From Planctomycetaceae bacterium (GTDB lineage Bacteria > Planctomycetota > Planctomycetia > Pirellulales > Pirellulaceae): a DNA stretch of 9,193 nucleotides. The stretch spans positions 1 through 9,193 of the forward strand of contig SLEY01000344.1 of the NCBI GenBank assembly GCA_007124535.1, given 5' to 3'. Shown here in pieces: positions 1-6,358 of the stretch (positions within the stretch are counted from its first letter, which is position 1; every line of letters starts with the position of its first letter). The translations under genes were made by a program, and so were the position numbers. The notes below the pieces were generated by a model. It worked only from the letters and a program-made list of their open reading frames with translations, did not search any database and was not told where the DNA came from.

Positions 1-2793
1 GCCGAGGCGGCGGTGGCCGAGATGGTGGCGGCGCTGTACGACAAGTCGCTGGACGCGTTCCTGCCGCACCATTGGACCAGCGGTTTCGGCGTGTTCCGGC
101 GGGATACGTCCCATCTCCGCTCGAACTTCGAGAACGCCCGGATCGGTTTGCAGCATTTGCATGGTCGCTGGCAGGTGGATCGCCGTTCGGTGCAGATCCG
201 TTATCGGACCTACCCGCACGAAGTGATCGGGAACCTGTGGGGTTACCAGTTCTTCCGTCGCGGCCAAGCGAGAGGCGGGCTTGGTTTCGGCGGACGGCCC
301 GAAGCGGCGATGGCCGATGGTATGATGGCGGCTCCTATGCGGGCCCGCCAGTTGGCGGAAGCCGAGGCGCCGGCCGACGCACGGGCGCCGGCGGTCGACG
401 CGTTGGACACGGACGTGTTGCAAGAGAAGGCGGCCGAACCCGCCGCTCCCGATACGCCGCCCGACGTGGACCTCAGCCAAGTGCCGATCCGCGCCATCCT
501 GGACGAAACGGCGTTCTTCTTCCCCGACCTGATCTCGGACGAAGAGGGCCAGGTGCGCTTGCAGTTCACCATGCCCGAAGCACTGACCGAATGGCGGTTC
601 CTGGGGTTCGCCCACGACCGCCAGCTGCGGGCCGGACTGCTGACCGACACCGCCGTCACGGCCAAGGACCTGATGGTCCAGCCCAACCCGCCCCGCTTCC
701 TCCGCGAGGGCGACGAACTGGAATTCACCGTCCGCGTGACGAACCAATCGCCCGCTCGCCAGACCGGCACGGTGCGGTTGAACTTCTCCGATGCCCGCAC
801 CGGCGATCCGATGAATTCGGCGCTGGGGATCGAAGAGGAGCGCCAGGCGTTCGACGTGCCGGCCAAGGAATCGCGGACCTACGCCTGGCGGATGAGCGTC
901 CCCGATGGCATGGGGTTCCTGGTCTACCAGGCGGTCGGCTCGACGGGCCGCCTGTCGGATGGCGAGGAAGGTTACCTGCCCGTGCTCTCCCGGCGGGTGT
1001 TCGTCACCGAATCCCTGCCGCTGCCGATCCGCGGTCCGGACCAGCGGGAGTTCGAGTTCTCCAAGCTGCTGGAATCGGCCGATTCCGAGACGCTTCAGCA
1101 TCAGTCGCTGAGCGTGCAGATGGTCTCCAACCCGGCTTGGTACGCCGTGATGGCCCTGCCTTACCTGATGGAGTACCCGCACCGGTCCAGCGACCAGATC
1201 TTCAATCGGCTGTACGCCAATTCGCTGGCCCGCTACATCGCCAACTCGGACCCGCGGATCCGGCGGGTGTTCGACCAGTGGAAGGGCACTCCGGCGTTGG
1301 ACAGTCCGCTGGAGAAGAACGAGGATCTGAAAGCGGTGGCGCTGGAAGAAACGCCGTGGGTGCGGCAGGCCGAATCGGAAAGCCAGGCCCGGCGCAATGT
1401 GGGGATCCTGTTCGACCAGAACCGCTTGAACGAGGAAACCGCCCGGGCCGCCAACCAGTTGGCCGAAATGCAGCGTGACGACGGCGCCTGGCCCTGGTTC
1501 CCCGGCGGGCCGCCCAACGATCACATCACGCTGTACATCACCACCGGCCTGGGCCGCTTGCGACATTTGGGCGCCGAGGCCGATGTGGCTCCGGCCCTGA
1601 AAGCCCTGACCTATCTGGATGCCTGGATCGACGATATCTATCGCGAGATCGTCAAGAGGGGGCGGAAGGAGTTCAACAACCTCTCCCCACGGATCGCCCT
1701 GTACCTGTACGGCCGCAGCTTCTTCCTCCAGGACACGCCGATCGGCGCCGAGCATCGCGAAGCGGTGGACTACTTCCTGGAACAAGCCCGCACCTACTGG
1801 CTCCGGCTGGCCCACCGCCAGTCGCAGGCCCATCTGGCCCTGGCCCTGCACCGCTTCGGCGATCGGACCACGGCCCGGGAGATCATGCGCTCGATCAAGG
1901 AACGCTCCGTGACCGATGAGGAACTCGGCCGCTTCTGGCGCGAACTGGAGTTCTCCTGGTGGTGGTACCGGGCTCCGATCGAAACCCAGGCGATGATGAT
2001 TGAAGCTTTCGACGAGGTCATGAACGACGCTCAGGTGGTCGAAGAATGCCGGGTGTGGCTGCTGAAACAGAAGCAGACACAGGACTGGAAGACCACCCGG
2101 GCGACCGCCGACGCCGTCTACGCCCTGCTGCTCCGCGGCGCCGACCTGCTGGCCTCGGACGCCCTGGTCCAGGTCTCGCTGGCCGATCAGGTCATCGAAC
2201 CGGGCGAGGTCGAGGCGGGAACGGGATTCTACGAACGCCGGTTCACCGGCCCGGAGGTCCAGCCCGAGATGGGGCGGGTGACGGTCCGCAAGACGGACGA
2301 GGGCGTCGCCTGGGGCAGCCTGCATTGGCAGTACCTGGAGGACATCGCCCAAATCACGCCGCACCAGGACACGCCCCTGACCTTGGAAAAAGCCCTGTTC
2401 ATCAAGGAGCACACCGCCCGCGGCCCGGTGCTCCAGGCGGTGGACGGGCCGGTCGCCGTGGGCGACGAACTGGTCGTCCGCCTGGTCCTCCGCACCGATC
2501 GCGATATGGAATACGTGCACCTGAAGGATCACCGGGGCAGCGGCACCGAACCGGTCAACGTCCTGTCGCGTTACCAATTCCAGGACGGGCTGTACTACTA
2601 CGAATCGACGCGGGACGCGGCCACCCACTTCTTCATCGACTACCTGCCCAAGGGGACCTACGTCTTCGAGTATTCGGTGCGGGTGCAGCATCGCGGCCGC
2701 TACCAAACCGGCATGGCTTCGATCCAATGCCTCTACGCCCCCGAATTCAACAGCCATTCGGAGAGCCTGGAACTGCAAGTACAGAAGAACTAG
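1..2793 (+). CDS. Alpha-2-macroglobulin family protein, C-terminal part (5' truncated by window), thioester motif lost
   Basis: The frame is open from base 1, so the gene begins upstream; at least 930 residues are visible, while family members usually run to about 1500-2000. Bacterial A2Ms are large envelope proteins thought to trap proteases. Residue numbers here count the GTG at 13 as 1. Visible in order: the end of an MG domain with an SLDAF...W stretch (1-75); an Ala/Pro/Met-rich low-complexity segment in the bait-region position (about 80-155); the A2M core domain beginning near AFFFPDL (167-173), followed by NPPRFLREGD; an alpha/alpha-toroid thioester-type domain (about 360-710) with WPWFPGG, WWWYRAPIETQA and WLLKQKQTQDW; and a bMG10-like C-terminal domain with YVHLKDHRG (834-842) and DYLPKGTYVFEY. 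Where the family has YPxxCxEQ, this protein reads YPHRSSDQ (388-395), so no thioester can form. The gene ends with TAG and converges on the next gene. The family call is firm; the trapping role is inferred. Confidence 0.93.
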   Translation, partial: AEAAVAEMVAALYDKSLDAFLPHHWTSGFGVFRRDTSHLRSNFENARIGLQHLHGRWQVDRRSVQIRYRTYPHEVIGNLWGYQFFRRGQARGGLGFGGRPEAAMADGMMAAPMRARQLAEAEAPADARAPAVDALDTDVLQEKAAEPAAPDTPPDVDLSQVPIRAILDETAFFFPDLISDEEGQVRLQFTMPEALTEWRFLGFAHDRQLRAGLLTDTAVTAKDLMVQPNPPRFLREGDELEFTVRVTNQSPARQTGTVRLNFSDARTGDPMNSALGIEEERQAFDVPAKESRTYAWRMSVPDGMGFLVYQAVGSTGRLSDGEEGYLPVLSRRVFVTESLPLPIRGPDQREFEFSKLLESADSETLQHQSLSVQMVSNPAWYAVMALPYLMEYPHRSSDQIFNRLYANSLARYIANSDPRIRRVFDQWKGTPALDSPLEKNEDLKAVALEETPWVRQAESESQARRNVGILFDQNRLNEETARAANQLAEMQRDDGAWPWFPGGPPNDHITLYITTGLGRLRHLGAEADVAPALKALTYLDAWIDDIYREIVKRGRKEFNNLSPRIALYLYGRSFFLQDTPIGAEHREAVDYFLEQARTYWLRLAHRQSQAHLALALHRFGDRTTAREIMRSIKERSVTDEELGRFWRELEFSWWWYRAPIETQAMMIEAFDEVMNDAQVVEECRVWLLKQKQTQDWKTTRATADAVYALLLRGADLLASDALVQVSLADQVIEPGEVEAGTGFYERRFTGPEVQPEMGRVTVRKTDEGVAWGSLHWQYLEDIAQITPHQDTPLTLEKALFIKEHTARGPVLQAVDGPVAVGDELVVRLVLRTDRDMEYVHLKDHRGSGTEPVNVLSRYQFQDGLYYYESTRDAATHFFIDYLPKGTYVFEYSVRVQHRGRYQTGMASIQCLYAPEFNSHSESLELQVQKN

Positions 2794-2806
2794 CGGTTGC
2801 GAACCG
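2794..2806 (+). terminator. Small hairpin immediately after the A2M stop codon
   Basis: A perfect 5-bp stem (CGGTT, loop GCG, AACCG) begins at the first base after the TAG stop. There is no T-run behind it, so it is not a classical intrinsic terminator. It could mark the mRNA end or be chance in GC-rich sequence. Confidence 0.25.
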
Positions 2807-2869
2807 TAACTCGGGAACGGCGATCGAGCCGACTGGATTTGCTTCTGAGAAAATGGACGACGACGACGG

Positions 2870-2959
2870 TTACCAAGCGATGCCCGCTTCGGTCAGGAGA
2901 TGGCCGGCGTAGCGGACGAAGATGCCTCGCCAGTCGTCCAAGTAGCCCGTCAGGATTTC
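2870..2959 (-). pseudogene. Duplicated 3' end of the FAD oxidoreductase gene (29 codons plus stop)
   Basis: These 90 bases match 3256-3345, the last 90 bases of the oxidoreductase gene, at 89 of 90 positions, in the same orientation with an offset of 386 bp. On the minus strand the copy reads from EILTGYLDD through EAGIAW to a TAA stop, in frame. The single difference (C at 2948, G at 3334) changes an ACC threonine codon to ACG and is therefore silent. The match begins exactly at the stop codon and ends at a codon boundary; flanking bases differ on both sides. No start or upstream coding sequence is attached, so it is a non-functional fragment. Confidence 0.9.
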
Positions 2960-2969
2960 GCGATGTGGC

Positions 2970-2982
2970 CGGTCTCTGACCG
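2970..2982. repeat. Small inverted repeat CGGTC-TCT-GACCG
   Basis: Perfect 5-bp arms with a 3-base loop. It is the first of a series of palindromes in the spacer. The core GGTCTCTGACC is close to the reverse complement of the GGGTCAGAGACCC palindrome at 3162-3174, so both may belong to one repeat family. Confidence 0.5.
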
Positions 2983-3001
2983 AGCCACTCGGCCGACCGC
3001 A

Positions 3002-3029
3002 GGTAGCCCCTACCGCGGCCTGGGGCCGC
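3002..3029. repeat. Two adjoining hairpins
   Basis: GGTAG (3002-3006) pairs with CTACC (3010-3014) around CCC. Directly abutting it, GCGGCC (3015-3020) pairs with GGCCGC (3024-3029) around TGG. Both stems are perfect with 3-base loops and no base lies between them, which is more ordered than expected by chance in a GC-rich spacer. Confidence 0.55.
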
Positions 3030-3036
3030 AACCAAA

Positions 3037-3085
3037 GTAGGTTGGGTCTCCGACCCGACCGGGTCGGGACAGAGTCCCAACCTAC
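3037..3085. repeat. Palindromic intergenic element with GTAGGTTGGG / CCCAACCTAC ends
   Basis: A 49-base imperfect palindrome. The outer 10 bases (3037-3046 and 3076-3085) are perfectly complementary, and the centre CCCGACCGGGTCGGG (3053-3067) is nearly self-complementary. The intervening TCTCCGA and ACAGAGT parts pair imperfectly. I recognise this style of sequence from planctomycete spacers, where it recurs; that is recollection and cannot be tested here. It may act as a bidirectional terminator for the convergent genes or be a REP/MITE-like dispersed repeat. Confidence 0.7.
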
Positions 3086-3086
3086 A

Positions 3087-3113
3087 AAGATGCGTGCACC
3101 GTGCGTGCATCTT
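3087..3113. repeat. 27-base hairpin AAGATGC...GCATCTT
   Basis: The outer 7 bases of each side pair perfectly. Pairing can continue inward through two G-U wobbles and further G-C/A-T pairs, giving a long stem with a small loop. It begins one base after the 3037-3085 palindrome, so the two form a composite structure. Confidence 0.55.
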
Positions 3114-3161
3114 CCAGCCGAACACTCTACCGCGGGAGACCTTCGGTCGCCGGTTTCGGCG

Positions 3162-3174
3162 GGGTCAGAGACCC
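3162..3174. repeat. Small inverted repeat GGGTC-AGA-GACCC
   Basis: Perfect 5-bp arms around AGA, with flanking G/C bases that extend the pairing slightly. It resembles the inverted repeat at 2970-2982 on the opposite strand. Confidence 0.45.
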
Positions 3175-3186
3175 GCGCCGAGCAGT

Positions 3187-3204
3187 AACGGAATGAATTC
3201 CGTT
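3187..3204. repeat. Inverted repeat AACGGAAT-GA-ATTCCGTT
   Basis: Perfect 8-bp arms separated by only two bases. It is the palindrome nearest the oxidoreductase stop codon, about 50 bp downstream of it on the minus strand, so it is a candidate 3'-end structure for that transcript. No T-run follows on either strand. Confidence 0.5.
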
Positions 3205-3255
3205 CTACGATTCGCGACCGAACCGGACGAACCTAGCCGCGGGCGGTATAGATGC

Positions 3256-6219
3256 TTACCAAGCGATGCCCGCTTCGGTCAGGAGATGGCCGGCGTAGCG
3301 GACGAAGATGCCTCGCCAGTCGTCCAAGTAGCCGGTCAGGATTTCTTCGCCCAGCCCCTGGTGATCACCGCAGCGGACCAGGGCGCCGGCGGCGAACAGT
3401 TCGATGTAGGCGTCTACGAAGGTGTGGGCGTGCAGGGATTGGGGGTCGCCCGCGACGTCGACGTGACCGCGGACGCCGTCGCGTTGCAGGAAGGCATGCA
3501 GGGCGGGGGCGGCGGAGGGACAGCCGATGCGGCCCAGGGCCGTGGTGATCGCGCGGATGTGCGAAAAGTCGTTTCCGCCGGCACTGTAGGCGGGCGACCA
3601 GGGACTGCGGGGCACCGGATTGAAACTGGGACCGCCGGTCCGGCACGCTTGTAACTTCCTCACCAGCGGCGGCACCGCGCGCGGATCCCGGGGGACGCCC
3701 AGCAACCACAGGACGCTCTCCAGATCCGAGACGCGGAGAAAGGCTTCCCAGTCGTAGGCCAGCCCGTCCTCCAGCGGCTGGTCGTCCAGCCACTCGCCCA
3801 GGTACTCGACCGCCGCAGCGTCGCCCAGCACGCACAGCGCTTTGGCTTTCTCCAGCGTCGGCTGGGCAGCGAACGACGTTTGGAGATACGGAATGCTCCG
3901 CGAACCGGCCCACAACAGCGCGGCCAGACGCTGCGGGTCGGTCGGGTCCGCCGCGGCCGCTTCCAATTCCGCGTCGCTCGGCTCGGGCGTATCGGCGCAA
4001 CGCTCCCGCCGATCTTCCACCGACAGATTGCCGATCTCCACCAGATGGTCCTGCACCGGGCCCAGTTCCAGCTGGCGCAGATCCCGCTCCGTGCGGACCG
4101 CTTCCGCCGCAACACAGCCGGCGGCGTAACCGAAATTGATCAGGTCCCCGTTCATCCGCACCGAGGCCTGCACATCGTGGGTGACCGAATGCGAGCGGCC
4201 CACGATCAGGATCCCGTCCAGACCGCGGGGAAGCATCGCGCGCAGCGGGAACCAGGTGGGGAAACCCGGTTGGCCGGCCTGGCGCACGTCGTGCTTGGTC
4301 GGCGGCATCAATCCGGCATAGACGTAATCGCTGTTGTGATAACCGTGGGGGTCGTAAGCGGACCAGGACACACCGACCAGATCGTGATAGGTGCGGCCGA
4401 GGATCTGATCCAACACGTTGATCACATGATCGCCGCGGATCAGTCGCGTCTGGCGGATCCCGACCATCGGGAAATAATCCCACACATCCTGCTCGCCGGC
4501 CAAGCGGGAGAGCATGTGATGTACGGTGGAGCTGTGGACGTCCAGGTGGTCGATCGGCAGCACGTTGCCGTACAGGCCGACCGCGCGGAAGGAGGCTTCT
4601 TGCAGTGCCAGATCGCCATCGTTGACATAGTCGTATTCGGCGCCGGCGGCTGCGCAGACATCGCCGTCACCGGTGGCGTCGATCACGACGCGTCCCAGCA
4701 CGGCGGCGCGTCCCAGCGGAGTGGCGACGACCACGCCGCGCACGCGTGATTCCTGCAACACGGCCCCGCAGGCCAAGGTGTTGTACCAGATGTCGATTCC
4801 GGCGTTGCGGGCGTCTTCGAAGGCCTGGGCCGCGCGCCAGCGATGGGCCAGCGAACCGAAGCGGTTGAAGCCGTAGGGATACCCTTTCCAGTAGCCGGCC
4901 GTGCCCAATTCGCGGTTGCCGCCGATCAATCCGAGCATTTCGATCACCAGCACCCGCGCGCCGTGCCGCGCGGCGCCCAGGGCGGCCGGCATCCCGGCGG
5001 TCCCGCCGCCCACGACGATCACATCGTACTCGCCCCAGATGGGAACCGCCGCCTGCGGCTGCGGTACGCGGCCCCGATCCTCGCGGAGATAACGCCGGTG
5101 CCCCTGCAATTGTTCGGCGACGTCCAGCCCGGGGCGCGTGTCCGGCACGGCGCCGGTGCGGACCGACACGCCCGCCGGAGCCGCCCGACCCGCCGCCCGG
5201 TCGTGCACCACCTGTCCCAACCGCTCGCCCAACTCGGCCAGGAACACCGGCCGTGTCAGCCGCTCCGCCCGCTCCCGGGGCACATCGGCCGCCTGGCTCA
5301 ATACGTACACATACTCCACATCGCGGGGGCGGCAGCGGTCCAGATCCCAGTCGGCCGCGCCCGTCCCGACCGCCTCACGATCCCCGGCCGCCGAGATGAT
5401 CGAAACCGGTTCGATCATGTGCATCACGTGGGCATGGGCGCGGCGAGCGTCCACCCGATTGAATCGCTCGCGCAAGCGCACTTCGCCCCGGCAGCGTTCG
5501 GGCCAGGTCCCCTGCGGCATGGGCAATTCCAGCGAATACTCGGAAAAGCGGCCGATCCGGCGGCTGCCGGGGATCCCGCCGCCCAAGACCACGCGGCTGG
5601 CCGACACCGTTTCCACGGACCAGTCCGTAGTCGCCCCGCCGGCCAGGCGAACTGCCAGCGCGGTGGGCGTCGTATCCAACACCACCTTGGCCACCACCGC
5701 CTGCAAACCCGCCTTGTTCGCACTGACCACCCCGGCCACCTGACCGTCGGCGTCGACCAGCAGCCCCGCCGGGCGGCTGTTGAAATGGAACCGGACGCCC
5801 GCATCGACCAGCAGCCGCTCGACTCGCCGTTTGTAGTCCGCGGGCACGATCTCCGTGAACTCCGCCTCACGCTCCAAGTCGCCGAACAGGGCCGTGGCGA
5901 ATTCGGAACGCGGCATTTCCTCCGCCTCCAGCCAATACCGACCCTTCGCCGCCACCTCGTCGCCCAGGAAGTAGTTGCTGCTGAGCACCAGCACCGACGA
6001 TCCGGCCCGAGCCGCAGTCCAAGCCGCCGCCAAACCGCCTTCGTTCGCCCCCAGCACGACCACATCGACCCGGGCACTGACCGGCAGCTCGCGGGGCGAC
6101 GAAGCCACGAATCCCAACGGCTCGGCCGCCGCTTCGGCCGGCAACCCGCTGAGGCATCCCAGCACGATTCCCAAGATCAAGCTACGACGCATTCGACCGC
6201 CCTGACGCGATTCGCTCAT
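3256..6219 (-). CDS. Exported FAD-dependent oxidoreductase with tandem Rossmann halves and HEAT-like C-terminus
   Basis: The product is 987 residues, taking ATG at 6217-6219, which is preceded by a GGGGAAG ribosome-binding-like stretch; ATG at 6190-6192 is an alternative. Residues 10-32 form a signal peptide (MRRSLILGIVLG...AEA); VLGC ending at Cys22 could also be read as a weak lipobox. The first half starts with VVVLGANEGG (53-62), a degenerate Rossmann motif, and its later motif is LDTTPTAL (181-188). The second half is canonical for the FAD_oxidored family: IVVGGGTAGM (G404, G406, G409), Glu427 ending the second strand, IGGN (432-435) and IDATGDGD (513-520). From about residue 755 the sequence is helical and HEAT-like. 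The oxidation substrate cannot be told. The last 90 bases are duplicated downstream at 2870-2959. The family call is strong; periplasmic location is inferred from the signal peptide. Confidence 0.9.
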   Translation of the reverse strand: MSESRQGGRMRRSLILGIVLGCLSGLPAEAAAEPLGFVASSPRELPVSARVDVVVLGANEGGLAAAWTAARAGSSVLVLSSNYFLGDEVAAKGRYWLEAEEMPRSEFATALFGDLEREAEFTEIVPADYKRRVERLLVDAGVRFHFNSRPAGLLVDADGQVAGVVSANKAGLQAVVAKVVLDTTPTALAVRLAGGATTDWSVETVSASRVVLGGGIPGSRRIGRFSEYSLELPMPQGTWPERCRGEVRLRERFNRVDARRAHAHVMHMIEPVSIISAAGDREAVGTGAADWDLDRCRPRDVEYVYVLSQAADVPRERAERLTRPVFLAELGERLGQVVHDRAAGRAAPAGVSVRTGAVPDTRPGLDVAEQLQGHRRYLREDRGRVPQPQAAVPIWGEYDVIVVGGGTAGMPAALGAARHGARVLVIEMLGLIGGNRELGTAGYWKGYPYGFNRFGSLAHRWRAAQAFEDARNAGIDIWYNTLACGAVLQESRVRGVVVATPLGRAAVLGRVVIDATGDGDVCAAAGAEYDYVNDGDLALQEASFRAVGLYGNVLPIDHLDVHSSTVHHMLSRLAGEQDVWDYFPMVGIRQTRLIRGDHVINVLDQILGRTYHDLVGVSWSAYDPHGYHNSDYVYAGLMPPTKHDVRQAGQPGFPTWFPLRAMLPRGLDGILIVGRSHSVTHDVQASVRMNGDLINFGYAAGCVAAEAVRTERDLRQLELGPVQDHLVEIGNLSVEDRRERCADTPEPSDAELEAAAADPTDPQRLAALLWAGSRSIPYLQTSFAAQPTLEKAKALCVLGDAAAVEYLGEWLDDQPLEDGLAYDWEAFLRVSDLESVLWLLGVPRDPRAVPPLVRKLQACRTGGPSFNPVPRSPWSPAYSAGGNDFSHIRAITTALGRIGCPSAAPALHAFLQRDGVRGHVDVAGDPQSLHAHTFVDAYIELFAAGALVRCGDHQGLGEEILTGYLDDWRGIFVRYAGHLLTEAGIAW

Positions 6220-6223
6220 GTTT

Positions 6224-6230
6224 CTTCCCC
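6224..6230 (-). promoter_or_regulatory. Ribosome binding site supporting the 6219 start of the oxidoreductase
   Basis: Read on the minus strand, GGGGAAG ends four bases before the ATG at 6217-6219. The in-frame ATG nine codons later (6190-6192) has only a weaker AGGGCGG-like stretch. This is the reason for choosing the longer start. Confidence 0.5.
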
Positions 6231-6330
6231 AACTTAAAATATCCGGGTCTACAGCAGGCCGACCCCCGCCCGGGAGGCCACGACAACGATCATCGAACAT
6301 TCCGCGGCGGTTGGCAATCCCCGATGCGTC

Positions 6331-6352
6331 GCGGTCCCTCCCCGCCGACCGC
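6331..6352 (-). terminator. Weak hairpin just downstream of the CE15-like esterase gene
   Basis: On the minus strand, GCGGTC (6352-6347) can pair with GACCGC (6336-6331) across a 10-base loop, starting six bases past the TGA. There is no T-run after it. It may protect or end the mRNA, but the evidence is slight. Confidence 0.2.
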
Positions 6353-6358
6353 AAGTTT

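Larger units (their letters stand above)
2794..3255. other. Non-coding convergent spacer, 462 bp
   Basis: This lies between the 3' ends of the A2M gene (plus) and the oxidoreductase gene (minus). Short open frames cross it, but none has a recognisable domain or ribosome binding site, and none continues the reading frame of the duplicated gene end. It holds a 90-bp copy of the neighbouring gene's 3' end (2870-2959) and then about 300 bp dense with small inverted repeats, listed separately. Bases 2807-2869 hold nothing I can name. With two genes converging here, the palindromes may serve as terminators in both directions; that is inference. Confidence 0.75.

Noticed and set aside
2790..3125. 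Minus-strand open frame of about 111 codons across the spacer
   Set aside because: It crosses several palindromes and reads the duplicated gene end out of frame; there is no ribosome binding site or domain.
3002..3204. CRISPR array
   Set aside because: The repeats differ from one another, are not evenly spaced and have no unique-spacer pattern; no cas gene is present.
2960..3255. Insertion sequence with terminal inverted repeats
   Set aside because: The two ends show only slight similarity and the segment encodes no transposase.
2870..3641. Simple 386-bp tandem duplication
   Set aside because: Only the first 90 bases match. Sequence after 2959 does not resemble sequence after 3345, so a full-unit tandem duplication does not fit.
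4843..6237. Long plus-strand open frame (about 464 codons) opposite the oxidoreductase
   Set aside because: It is antisense to a gene with clear FAD motifs, shows the Arg/His/Pro-rich composition typical of shadow frames in GC-rich DNA, and has no domain.
6233..6243. AT-rich GATATTTTAAG as a -10 promoter box for the oxidoreductase
   Set aside because: Transcription would start at about the ribosome binding site itself, and no fitting -35 sequence is seen.
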